Assembly (NCBI GenBank): GCA_963714325.1
Contig: CAVQOB010000015.1
Coordinates: 11,595-75,594 of the forward strand
DNA length: 64,000 bases
Reading direction: 5' to 3'
From: CAVQOB01 sp963714325
GTDB lineage: Bacteria > Pseudomonadota > Alphaproteobacteria > Rhizobiales > Hyphomicrobiaceae
Position 1 is the first letter of the stretch, and each line of letters opens with the position of its first letter. The position numbers were made by a program, and so were the translations under genes. The notes beneath the pieces are model-generated. The model did no database searches, was not told where the DNA came from, and worked only from the letters and a program-made list of their open reading frames with translations. Shown here piece after piece: positions 44,934 to 52,812 of this stretch.

Positions 44934-45767
44934 ATGACGACGATCAAACTCGGTTCCGGCGGCGTGGTGCCGACGCTCGGGCTTGGCACCTGGCACATGG
45001 GGGAGAATGGGCGGTCGCGGGCGGACGAGGTTGCGGCGCTGCGACTCGGCCTCGATCTCGGGATGGGGCTGATCGACACAGCAGAGATGTATGGCGAGGG
45101 CGGCGCCGAGGAGGTCGTCGGCGAGGCGATCGCTGGGCGGCGAGATAGCGTATACCTTGTTTCCAAAGTCTATCCGCACAATGCGTCGGCGAAAGGTGTG
45201 CTGGAGGCGTGCCAACGTAGTTTGCGGCGGCTGAAGTCGGATCGGCTGGATTTGTATCTGCTGCACTGGCGCGGGTCCTATCCCCTCGCGGAGACAGTCG
45301 GCGCCTTCGAGCGGCTGAAGAAGGACGGAAAAATTCGTGACTGGGGTGTCAGCAATTTCGATCTGGCCGACATGCGGGAATTAGCGAGTGTCATGTCGGC
45401 GGCGGCGTGCGCCTCCAATCAGGTGCTCTATCATCTGGGATCGCGTGGCATTGAATGGGACCTGCTGCCTTATTGCCAGAACGCACGCGAGATGGTGATG
45501 GCCTATTCGCCGTTGGGTCAAGGACCGCTATTAAAAACTCCAGTACTGAAGACAATTGCGGCGGCGCATAGCGTCGAGCCGGCCGCAATCGCGCTTGCAT
45601 GGGTGTTGCGCCACCCGTGCGTGGTCGCAATCCCAAAGGCAACGCGGCTTGAGCATGTGCGTGCGAATGTGAAAGCATTGGCGGTGAGGCTAACGGCCGA
45701 CGACCTCATGGCACTCGACGCCACCTTCCCGCCGCCGAAGAAAGCCGAGCCGCTGAACATGCTGTGA
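44934..45767 (+). CDS. Aldo/keto reductase
   Basis: This 277-residue NADPH-dependent oxidoreductase reduces aldehydes or ketones. The catalytic tetrad is complete: D48 and Y53 (LIDTAEMYGEGG), K78 (YLVSKVYP) and H111 (LYLLHWRG). GVSNFDLADMREL and the C-terminal VAIPKATRLEHVRANV, which binds NADPH, are also in place. It resembles the YeaE/DkgA-like group. The substrate is unknown. Confidence 0.94.
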   Translation: MTTIKLGSGGVVPTLGLGTWHMGENGRSRADEVAALRLGLDLGMGLIDTAEMYGEGGAEEVVGEAIAGRRDSVYLVSKVYPHNASAKGVLEACQRSLRRLKSDRLDLYLLHWRGSYPLAETVGAFERLKKDGKIRDWGVSNFDLADMRELASVMSAAACASNQVLYHLGSRGIEWDLLPYCQNAREMVMAYSPLGQGPLLKTPVLKTIAAAHSVEPAAIALAWVLRHPCVVAIPKATRLEHVRANVKALAVRLTADDLMALDATFPPPKKAEPLNML

Positions 45768-45843
45768 CAGGCGCGTCGCGAGACTGATACTATGACCAAG
45801 CGTTACAAACCGAGGCAGTGCGCCGCAGCCCACCAGCAGCCAG

Positions 45844-46854
45844 CTAAAACGTCACGCCAGCCGCCTTGAGCTCGGCAACATAATCGACCAGATTTTCAGG
45901 TTGGCCACCGTCGAAGTAGGCGCTGAGATTTTTGAAGGCAAACCGCATCTTGGTTTGAAACGCATCGCGGGTGCCGGCGGCGATGTGCGGCGTTAGCACG
46001 ACATTGGGAAAAGCGTAGAGCGGATCGTTGGGTTTTGTCGGCTCAACGTCGAACACGTCGAGACCGGCGCCAGCGATTTTTTTCGCACGCAACGCATCTA
46101 CAAGCGCTGCTTCATCAACGATGCCGCCGCGCGCGGTGTTGATAAGGAACGCTGTCGGCTTCATGCGCGCAAACACCGACGCATCGATCAGGCCTTGCGT
46201 TGCCGGCGTGCGCGGCACGTGGATAGTAAGGATGTCGGATTCAGCGACAAGATGGTCGAACGAGACGCGCGTCGCACCAAGACGTTTTTCCAAGTCAGCT
46301 GGGAAGCTCAACAGGTCGTGATAGTGGAGCTTAACGCCGAAGGGGGCGATGCGGGCGGCGACGCCCTGCCCGACGCGGCCGAAGCCGAGGATGCCAACCG
46401 TCTTGCCGCCAAGTTCATAGGACGTATGGCGGAAGGTGTTGAGATGGAAGCGGCCCTGGCGCATTTCGGCGTCGATGAAGGGCAACCGTTTCATGGTGGC
46501 GAGCATCAGCATGACGGCGTGCTCGGAGACGCCACGCGCGGTGCCGTCGGTGCAGATGGCGAGCGGGAGTTTGCGCTCGGCGAGCGCATGGCAATCGATG
46601 GTATCGTGATAGCCGACGCCCTGGTGCTGGAGGAAGCGAAGATTTTTTGCGTTGGCAAGGTGCGCGCGCGTGAGCTTAGTGGTGACCACGATGACGGCAT
46701 CGACATCGGCGATTTTGGCGAGACGCTCCTCTTCGGAGGGATTATCGAGGGTGACGAGTTCGAAACCTTCGGGGACGGCTTGGCGGACCATCGCGTAGAG
46801 GTCGTCGGCAGCGTGGCTGAAGTAGAGGACACGTTTGGCGTTGGATGTTGTCAT
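45844..46854 (-). CDS. D-isomer 2-hydroxyacid dehydrogenase
   Basis: This 336-residue NAD-dependent dehydrogenase acts on a 2-hydroxyacid such as glycerate, glyoxylate/glycolate or phosphoglycerate. The NAD loop is VGILGFGRVGQGVA, the substrate arginine lies in NTARGGIVDEAALVDAL, the glutamate in DVFDVEPTKPNDPL and the histidine in LTPHIAAGT. The ATG at 46854 is the natural start. It is divergent from the hydrolase gene. Confidence 0.93.
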   Translation of the reverse strand: MTTSNAKRVLYFSHAADDLYAMVRQAVPEGFELVTLDNPSEEERLAKIADVDAVIVVTTKLTRAHLANAKNLRFLQHQGVGYHDTIDCHALAERKLPLAICTDGTARGVSEHAVMLMLATMKRLPFIDAEMRQGRFHLNTFRHTSYELGGKTVGILGFGRVGQGVAARIAPFGVKLHYHDLLSFPADLEKRLGATRVSFDHLVAESDILTIHVPRTPATQGLIDASVFARMKPTAFLINTARGGIVDEAALVDALRAKKIAGAGLDVFDVEPTKPNDPLYAFPNVVLTPHIAAGTRDAFQTKMRFAFKNLSAYFDGGQPENLVDYVAELKAAGVTF

Positions 46855-47010
46855 GACTTTGCCCGTTACTTCTTTGGATGAAGATTGGGTTAGAAGTGTG
46901 GGCAGTGCAAGGGATGCGCGGGCGTAGCCGTATGTGTTTGTTGCATGCGGGGCGAGCTGTTGGGCTACCGTTTGTTGCGCCCGCCTGAAGCCTGAAGAGA
47001 GACAGTCGTG

Positions 47011-47823
47011 ATGTCGCTGCTGATGAAAATTCTGATCGGGTTGGCGCTGGTCTACGCAGCTGTGCTTGCAGCGGCGTACTTCGGACAACGCAAGCTGATG
47101 TATTTTCCAAGCCGCGAGCGGGTGACGCCGCAGGCTGCCGGATTGCCGCAGGTTGAGGAACTAGAGATTGCAGCGCCAGACGGGGCGCGGGTCATCGCCT
47201 GGCACGGGCGGGCAAAGGCCGGACAGCCAACACTGCTATATTTTCATGGTAACGGCGGCAGTCTTGCGGCCCGCTCGGTGCGCATCGAGCGCTTCATGGC
47301 CGAGGGGTGGGGCGTCTTCATGATGACTTATCGCGGCTATGGCGGGTCAACCGGATCGCCAACCGAAGCCCATAACGTGGCCGATGCCAAGCGGGCCTAT
47401 GATCAGCTGGTGCAGCGCGGCAGCGATCCGCAATCGATCTTCATTTATGGCGAGAGCCTGGGAACCGGCGTCGCGGTGCAGGTGGCAATGGAGAAGCCCG
47501 CGGCGGGATTGATCCTTGACGCGCCCTATACGTCAACGGTGGACGTGGCGGCATTGCGATTTCCGTTTCTACCGGTGCGGCCGTATGTGCTCGATCGGTA
47601 TGACAACGCGAGCCGGATCGGACGGCTCCGGATGCCGCTACTGGTGTTGCACGGCGCGCTGGATGGCGTGATCCCCGTGGCAATGGGTCGGGAAATGGCG
47701 CGGCTTGCGCCGGAGCCCAAACGCTATGTCGAGTTTCCCAAGGGCAGCCACACCGATCTCTATATCGGCGAGAACCAGGCACTGGATCAGGTTCGGGCTT
47801 GGATTCGGATGTTGGCACGCTAG
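47011..47823 (+). CDS. Membrane-anchored alpha/beta hydrolase
   Basis: This 270-residue hydrolase of the Bem46/YfhR type has an N-terminal membrane helix (LIGLALVYAAVLAAAYF) followed by the alpha/beta fold. The oxyanion motif is YFHGNGGS, the nucleophile serine lies in IYGESLGTG, the acid in LHGALDGVIP and the histidine in FPKGSHTDLY. The substrate is unknown. A GTG directly before the ATG at 47011 could also serve as start. A hairpin terminator follows. Confidence 0.92.
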   Translation: MSLLMKILIGLALVYAAVLAAAYFGQRKLMYFPSRERVTPQAAGLPQVEELEIAAPDGARVIAWHGRAKAGQPTLLYFHGNGGSLAARSVRIERFMAEGWGVFMMTYRGYGGSTGSPTEAHNVADAKRAYDQLVQRGSDPQSIFIYGESLGTGVAVQVAMEKPAAGLILDAPYTSTVDVAALRFPFLPVRPYVLDRYDNASRIGRLRMPLLVLHGALDGVIPVAMGREMARLAPEPKRYVEFPKGSHTDLYIGENQALDQVRAWIRMLAR

Positions 47824-47846
47824 GTCCGGGACAGTTCGTCCCGGAC
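47824..47846 (+). terminator. Hairpin after the hydrolase gene
   Basis: GTCCGGGAC and GTCCCGGAC form a perfect 9-bp stem with loop AGTTC, directly after the hydrolase stop, followed by ATTTCG. The T-run is short, so termination strength is uncertain. Confidence 0.65.
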
Positions 47847-47875
47847 ATTTCGCATATCCTCAGGCGCAAACGAAA

Positions 47876-47903
47876 ATGACCCGGATGTGCGCATCCGGGT
47901 CAT
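47876..47903 (-). terminator. Terminator of rpsU
   Basis: ATGACCCGGATG pairs perfectly over 12 bp with CATCCGGGTCAT around a 4-base loop. On the minus strand it follows the rpsU stop by about 30 bp and is followed by TTTTCGTTTG. Confidence 0.85.
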
Positions 47904-47935
47904 CAACAAATTCTGATCGTATTGAGGTCGATCGA

Positions 47936-48319
47936 TTAACGGCTGTCGCCGCCGAAGCCCCCACCGCCGAAACCGCCGCTGCTGCCGCCAGCACCACCAC
48001 CGAAGCCGCCGCCTGTGCGACCAGCACCACCAGCGCCGCCAGCACCAGGACCACCACGACCCTTGCCGCCTGGACCCGCCTTGCCGGCCGCCAGCTTGCC
48101 CTTCGGCGCGCCGGGGAGAAGACCTTCACGCTGGGCGCGCTTCCGGGCCAGCTTGCGGGCGCGGCGAACTGCCTCCGCCTGCTCGCGAACGCGCTTCTCC
48201 GACGGCTTCTCGAAGTAGTTGCGCAGCTTCATTTCGCGGAAAATACCCTCGCGCTGCATCTTCTTCTTGAGCGCTTTGAGGGCCTGATCGACGTTATTGT
48301 CACGGACTTGGACGAGCAA
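47936..48319 (-). CDS. rpsU: Small ribosomal subunit protein bS21 with glycine-rich tail
   Basis: bS21 sits on the 30S platform near the anti-Shine-Dalgarno. Residues 1-68 are the standard protein (VQVRDNNVDQALKALKKKMQ, KLRNYFEKPSEKRVRE, RRARKLARKRAQREGLLP). Residues 70-127 form an extra Gly-rich tail with GGFGG-like repeats and one RGG-like patch. The start is most likely the TTG at 48319: it opens the homologous region and an AAGGA lies 8 bp upstream, whereas the nearest in-frame ATG lies 60 bp further upstream at 48379 and would add 20 unrelated residues. A standard terminator follows. It is monocistronic. Confidence 0.92.
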   Translation of the reverse strand: MLVQVRDNNVDQALKALKKKMQREGIFREMKLRNYFEKPSEKRVREQAEAVRRARKLARKRAQREGLLPGAPKGKLAAGKAGPGGKGRGGPGAGGAGGAGRTGGGFGGGAGGSSGGFGGGGFGGDSR

Positions 48320-48455
48320 GCGTGAGGTCCTTATCTGTTGATGTTGCAACCAAAAAGAGCGCCGCCGATGCAAAAGCACCAGCCCGCCCAGCTATTCGAT
48401 CGAATGCATATAGCAAACGACGAAGCGGATGGCAATCGCTGCTTGTTGGGCAAGC

Positions 48456-49556
48456 TCAGCGGAGCAAACGGGTGAGGTGGCCCATTTTTCGGCCGGGGCG
48501 CGCATCGTTTTTGCCATAGAGGTGGATGGCGGTACCGGGTTCGGCGGCAAGTGTATCCCAAGTGTTGATGTCGTCGCCAATGAGGTTGATCATTTCGATA
48601 GCGGGTGCGCGCCGTGTGGTGTCGCCCAGGGGCCAGCCGGCAATGGCGCGGATGTGCTGTTCAAATTGCGAGGTGCTCGCGCCCTCAATGGTCCAATGGC
48701 CGGAGTTGTGGACGCGGGGAGCCATCTCGTTGACCAGCAGAGTTTGCGCACCGCCACTGTCGAGTGCGAAAAATTCGATCGCGAATACGCCGACGTAGTC
48801 GAGCCGCTCGGCCATCCGGCGGGCGATGTCGATCGCGGTCGCGGCCGCTCTGGGCGTAATCCGCGCGGGGGCGAGGGATCGATGCAGGATGTGATTGCGG
48901 TGTTCATTCTCAGCGATGTCGAAGGCGCGGAACTCGCCATTGAGGCCGCGAGCCGCGATCACGGAGACCTCAGATTGGAACTGGACGAAGGCTTCGAGTA
49001 TAGCGGGTTTGCCGTTGATGGTTGCCCACGCAGCATGAGCATCAGCGGGCTTAATGATTTTGGCTTGGCCTTTGCCGTCGTAGCCATCACGGCGCGTCTT
49101 CAGCACGCAGGGGCAGGCGATCTCGCCGCTCAACCGCGCCTGCAGTTCGTCGAAGCTGTCGACACTGACGAAGTCTGCGGTCCCGGCACCGACGTCGCGG
49201 GCGAGGCGCTTTTCATTGAGACGATCTTGCGCGCAAGCCAGCGCCTTGGCGCCAGGGCGGACGGGGGCGTGTTGATCAAGAAAGTCGACTGTCGCGGCAG
49301 GAATGTTTTCGAATTCGTAGGTGGCGACGGTGATGCCCTTGGCGAAGGTTGCGAGAGCTGCTTGATCGTCGTAGCCAGCGACGGTGTGTCTGGCTGCAAC
49401 GTCGAAGGCCGGGCCAGAGTGATCGGCGTAGATGTGGCAGCGGAAACCGAGTTGGGCGGCGGCGATCGCTAGCATCCGGCCCAGTTGGCCACCGCCGAGA
49501 ATGCCGATAGTGGCGCCGGGTGAAAGCGGTTGTTGGCGGGCTGCGCGCGGTGTCAT
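48456..49556 (-). CDS. purK: 5-(carboxyamino)imidazole ribonucleotide synthase
   Basis: PurK carboxylates aminoimidazole ribonucleotide with ATP and bicarbonate in purine synthesis. The 366-residue ATP-grasp enzyme starts with TIGILGGGQLGRMLAIAAAQLG and has VLKTRRDGYDGKGQ, the metal-binding EFFALDSG...LLVNEMAPRVHNSGH region and EGASTSQFEQHIRAI. The ATG at 49556 lies 8 bp after the purE stop, so purE-purK form an operon. Confidence 0.97.
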   Translation of the reverse strand: MTPRAARQQPLSPGATIGILGGGQLGRMLAIAAAQLGFRCHIYADHSGPAFDVAARHTVAGYDDQAALATFAKGITVATYEFENIPAATVDFLDQHAPVRPGAKALACAQDRLNEKRLARDVGAGTADFVSVDSFDELQARLSGEIACPCVLKTRRDGYDGKGQAKIIKPADAHAAWATINGKPAILEAFVQFQSEVSVIAARGLNGEFRAFDIAENEHRNHILHRSLAPARITPRAAATAIDIARRMAERLDYVGVFAIEFFALDSGGAQTLLVNEMAPRVHNSGHWTIEGASTSQFEQHIRAIAGWPLGDTTRRAPAIEMINLIGDDINTWDTLAAEPGTAIHLYGKNDARPGRKMGHLTRLLR

Positions 49557-49564
49557 TGCAAGAA

Positions 49565-50059
49565 TCAACCTTCCGCCTTCGGCGCGTCGGGGACCGATGC
49601 AGCTTGCTCTTTGCGCAGCGTCTCCAGCCGATCCGAAAGGCCCGTGTCGTTCAGTGCGAGAATTTGTGCTGCGAGCAGGCCAGCATTGGTGGCGCCGGCT
49701 TCGCCGATCGCCAGCGTGCCGACCGGAATGCCGGCGGGCATTTGGACGATCGAGAGCAGGCTGTCCTGACCAGACAGTGCTTTCGATTGAATGGGAACGC
49801 CGAGGACGGGGAGTGTCGTCATTGATGCGGTCATGCCGGGGAGATGGGCAGCGCCGCCCGCACCAGCGATGATGACCTGCAGGCCCCGCGACTTGGCGGT
49901 CTTTGCATAGTCATAGAGGCGCTCGGGCGTGCGATGAGCAGAGACGACCTTGGCCTCGTAGGCGACACCGAGTTTGTCGAGCACGTCGGCGGCTTTTTTC
50001 ATGGTCGGCCAATCGGACAGGCTGCCCATGATGATCCCGATGCGAACGGCGGCGGTCAT
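49565..50059 (-). CDS. purE: N5-carboxyaminoimidazole ribonucleotide mutase
   Basis: PurE moves the carboxyl group made by PurK to C4 of the imidazole ring. The 164-residue product has IGIIMGSLSDWPTMKKA at the start, the active-site block VVSAHRTPERLYDYA, GAGGAAHLPGMTAS and GVPIQSKALSGQDSLLSIVQ. It is class I in length. It precedes purK with which it works. Confidence 0.97.
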   Translation of the reverse strand: MTAAVRIGIIMGSLSDWPTMKKAADVLDKLGVAYEAKVVSAHRTPERLYDYAKTAKSRGLQVIIAGAGGAAHLPGMTASMTTLPVLGVPIQSKALSGQDSLLSIVQMPAGIPVGTLAIGEAGATNAGLLAAQILALNDTGLSDRLETLRKEQAASVPDAPKAEG

Positions 50060-50191
50060 GCCGTCTCTCCCCTGGTCGGCCGTGAATCGGCCTGAAAGCC
50101 TGGACGTAGACGGCGGCGCACGCCGATGCAAGGGCTGGCGTTGTTTTGTGGTGCTAAATGCCACGTGCCGCGGTTAAAGCCAGCGCGGGGC

Positions 50192-50398
50192 TCAGGCGAT
50201 AATGTCCGGGAGGAGCTGGTCTTCGACGGCGGTGATTTGGTCACGCAGCGCCAGTTTGCGCTTTTTCAGGCGCTTGATCTGCAGCTGATCAATACCCGGT
50301 GCTTGCTCCAGGCCAACGATCTGATCGTCGATCTGGCGATGCTCGGCCTGCAAGCGAGTGAGGAGTTCGCGGAGTTCGTTGTCGTTGGGTCGTTGCAT
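50192..50398 (-). CDS. DUF465 (YdcH-like) small protein, copy 1
   Basis: This 68-residue helical protein belongs to DUF465. The family core is seen as LQAEHRQIDDQIVGLEQ and IKRLKKRKLALRDQITAVEDQLLP. Members are short coiled-coil proteins of unknown role. It lies 132 bp upstream of purE on the same strand. A second family member is encoded divergently 414 bp away. Confidence 0.9.
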   Translation of the reverse strand: MQRPNDNELRELLTRLQAEHRQIDDQIVGLEQAPGIDQLQIKRLKKRKLALRDQITAVEDQLLPDIIA

Positions 50399-50812
50399 CG
50401 ACCGCCTTCTGCTCAGCGTTGACTATCGTTCGATCCGGCCGACTTCGCCGATGGCTGCCACAACTATCGCGATGTTTGCAATTGGGCGCAAGACGCGATG
50501 CTGTCGCTTGGGGTCCGGCGGGCTCACAATCGAGGGCCGAACATCACTTAACCCGATTAACAAACTGCAAGCGCCTGCAGGAGCCTGCAACGGATTGCAC
50601 TTCCAAATTGCCAGCCTGGCGGTTTGGAAGTCCGCCTAAAATCCACAGCGATCGCGACCATAGGCCCGGATTCGAATCGAAATTGACCGCAGTTATTAAT
50701 GGCACGTTACCGACGATAGTGAGTCACGCAGAAAAATTGCTGCGGAAGCATTAGACAGAGCGATTTTTCCGTGTCACACTCATCGGGTCTTCAACGCAAA
50801 ACGGAGGGCAAG
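50399..50812. other. Spacer between two divergent DUF465 genes
   Basis: No gene is supported in these 414 bp. It contains a hairpin with perfect 9-bp arms, ACTTCCAAA (50599-50607) and TTTGGAAGT (50623-50631), and a cluster of CTGCAA/CTGCAGG/CTGCAAC words at 50566-50590. The promoters of both DUF465 genes must be here. Confidence 0.5.
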
Positions 50813-50995
50813 ATGGCGCTCGGAGCTCATCTCGCTGAACTGTCGGAGAAGCACAAACTTCTCGAGCGTAGACTTGAAGAGGAGCTGGCGCGGCCAGCGG
50901 CCGATGACGCCAAGGTCCGGCGTCTGAAGCACGAAAAACTGAAACTCAAAGACGCCATCACGAAATTGCAGGACGGCGCCGCGACGCGGCACTGA
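50813..50995 (+). CDS. DUF465 (YdcH-like) small protein, copy 2
   Basis: This 60-residue helical protein also belongs to DUF465: LAELSEKHKLLERRLEEELA then KVRRLKHEKLKLKDAITKLQ. The ATG at 50813 follows GGAGGG; the open frame extends upstream to 50771 without similarity. It is divergent from the first copy. The two differ enough to be old paralogues. Confidence 0.88.
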   Translation: MALGAHLAELSEKHKLLERRLEEELARPAADDAKVRRLKHEKLKLKDAITKLQDGAATRH

Positions 50996-51462
50996 TGCCG
51001 TTTGCAGTGACGTCGTGTTTAACGGCCCGGCTCGAGTAAGTTTGTCCGTGTGGCTATTGCTGTGCCGGGCGAACTGCGCGTGGCTTTGCACGGCGCGTAT
51101 TTCGATATCGCGTCGCGGACGCTCGGCCTGCTCAACCAGGCGGCGGGTGCGTTTGTGCCGGTGTAAGGGGGGGGGTGTGGGGGCGCCGGAAGAGTCGTCG
51201 CATCGCGATATCTTTTCCCTCTCCCCGTTCTTCACGGGGAGAGTTACCATGCGCGCCGAAGGCGCGCACATGAATGGATGAAAGCGGTTTTACTGTCGGC
51301 GTCGTGGCATTGAGGTCGTTTTTTCCCTGGCGCCGTCGAGCCCGAGGGAGAGTTTGATCCTGGGGCCTCAGAGCACATGTCATTGTCGCCACGGACGGCG
51401 GCGGGCTCAGCCCACCGTTCCGTCCCGGAGCACGCAGAGTAGAGTTCAAATCGACGAGGCCC
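50996..51462. other. Spacer before the IS110 element, with palindromes
   Basis: No gene is supported. A 38-codon plus-strand frame from GTG 51051 reads cleanly but has no support. Two hairpins lie side by side: CTCTCCCCGT/ACGGGGAGAG (51219-51228 and 51234-51243) and TGCGCGCC/GGCGCGCA (51250-51257 and 51261-51268). Both have the look of intergenic repeats. Confidence 0.5.
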
Positions 51463-52750
51463 CTGGCCACGGCATTCCTGTCACTTGGGAGGTGTCCGTG
51501 AATATCCTACATAAGAAGTGCGCCGGTCTTGATGTGCATTCCGCCTTCGTGGCGGTCTGCGCGCGCACCGTGCGAGGCCGCAAGATCGCCTACGAGGAGG
51601 GCCGCTTCGCGACCACGACGCGCGATCTTCTCGCGCTCGCAGCCTGGCTCGAAGAGCGTGGTGTCACGCATGTCGTGATGGAGGCAACCGGTGTCTATTG
51701 GAAGCCTGTGTGGCACATCCTGGACGCCGCGTTCACGCTGATGCTGGTCAACGCCCACGAGGCGCGCAATCTGCCCGGCCGCAAGAGCGATGCGAGCGAT
51801 GCCCGCTGGCTGGCCGATCTCTTGGCCCACGGCCTGATCCGCGCGAGCTTCGTGCCGCCGGAGCCGATCCGGGAGCTGCGCGATCTGACGCGGACGCGCA
51901 CGCAGCTGCAACGCCAGATGACGCAGCACGAGAACCGTATCGGCAAGGTGCTGGAGGACGCCAACATCAAACTCGCAACCGTCGTGTCCGACCTGCTCGG
52001 CATCAACAGCCGGCGCATTCTGGAGGCGCTGGTCGCTGGCGAGACCGATCCTGCGCGACTGGCGGCGCTCGCCGATCGCAGGTTGAAGGCGTCTCGCGAG
52101 GACCTGGCCGCCGCCCTCGACGGCCGCTTCACGCGCCACCACGCCTTCCTGGTCCGTGAGCACCTGACCATGATCGACGTGCTCGCCCAGCGGATCGCCA
52201 GCTTCGAGACGGAGGTGGAGGCTTTGCTCGCCCCCTTTCGTCAGCTCGTCGCCGAGTTGACCAAGATCCCTGGTGTGAAGAAGCGGGCCGCGTCTGCCAT
52301 CCTGGCCGAGATCGGAACCGACATGAGCTGCTTTGCCACCGCCGGCCATCTCTCGAGTTGGGCCCGCCTCGTGCCCCGTCTCGACGAGACCGGCGGCAAG
52401 AAGCGCTCGACACGGGTCAAGAAGGGCGGGGCCTGGCTGAAACCGCTGCTCGTGCAATGCGCCATGGCTGCAGCCCGCACCAAGAACACCTATCTGTCCC
52501 GTCAGTTCGCCGGCATCGCCGCCCGGCGTGGGCCCAAGAAGGCCGCCATCGCGGTCGCCGGCTCGATCCTCACCGCCATCTACCACATGGTCCGCGATGG
52601 TGTGCCCTACCGGCCGCCACAGGTCCGTCCCCTCGATGCGGCAGCCAAAGACAACAAGGCCAAGCGTCTCGCCGGTCAGCTCAGGGCTCTCGGCTTCGAG
52701 GTGAAACTCGAACGTGCCGCATGACGTCAGCCCACCGTGCCCGTGGCCAG
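51463..52750 (+). mobile_element. IS110-family insertion sequence, approximate bounds
   Basis: CTGGCCACGG (51463-51472) is found in exact inverted form as CCGTGGCCAG (52741-52750); subterminal inverted repeats like this are known for the IS1111 subgroup. Outside and overlapping them, TCAGCCCACCGT occurs at 51407-51418 and 52727-52738 and CAGAGTAG at 51435-51442 and 52758-52765 in the same order. The true ends and any bridge RNA are thus near 51407-51497 and 52725-52766. The element sits about 60 bp past the guaB stop and disrupts no gene. Confidence 0.6.
51498..52724 (+). CDS. IS110-family transposase (DEDD type)
   Basis: This 408-residue transposase has the two domains of the IS110 family. 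The N-terminal RuvC-like DEDD domain shows D in CAGLDVHSAFV, E in VVMEATGVYW and the DASDARWLADLLAHG pair. The C-terminal transposase_20 domain carries the catalytic serine region, with IPGVKKRAASAILAEIG and the later GGAWLKPLLVQCAM. The start is the GTG at 51498, just after GGGAGG, because homology begins at MNILHKKCAGLD. The frame is open, so the element may be active. Such enzymes work with a bridge RNA from the element ends. Confidence 0.93.
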   Translation: MNILHKKCAGLDVHSAFVAVCARTVRGRKIAYEEGRFATTTRDLLALAAWLEERGVTHVVMEATGVYWKPVWHILDAAFTLMLVNAHEARNLPGRKSDASDARWLADLLAHGLIRASFVPPEPIRELRDLTRTRTQLQRQMTQHENRIGKVLEDANIKLATVVSDLLGINSRRILEALVAGETDPARLAALADRRLKASREDLAAALDGRFTRHHAFLVREHLTMIDVLAQRIASFETEVEALLAPFRQLVAELTKIPGVKKRAASAILAEIGTDMSCFATAGHLSSWARLVPRLDETGGKKRSTRVKKGGAWLKPLLVQCAMAAARTKNTYLSRQFAGIAARRGPKKAAIAVAGSILTAIYHMVRDGVPYRPPQVRPLDAAAKDNKAKRLAGQLRALGFEVKLERAA

Positions 52751-52812
52751 TTTCTTTCAGAGTAGGGAATTCACGCGGCATGGTGCATCTCTTCTGCCCG
52801 CCGCTTACCCCC

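Noticed and set aside
51051..51167. 38-codon plus-strand frame starting with GTG
   Set aside because: Reads cleanly but is too short, lacks a ribosome binding site and has no recognisable similarity.
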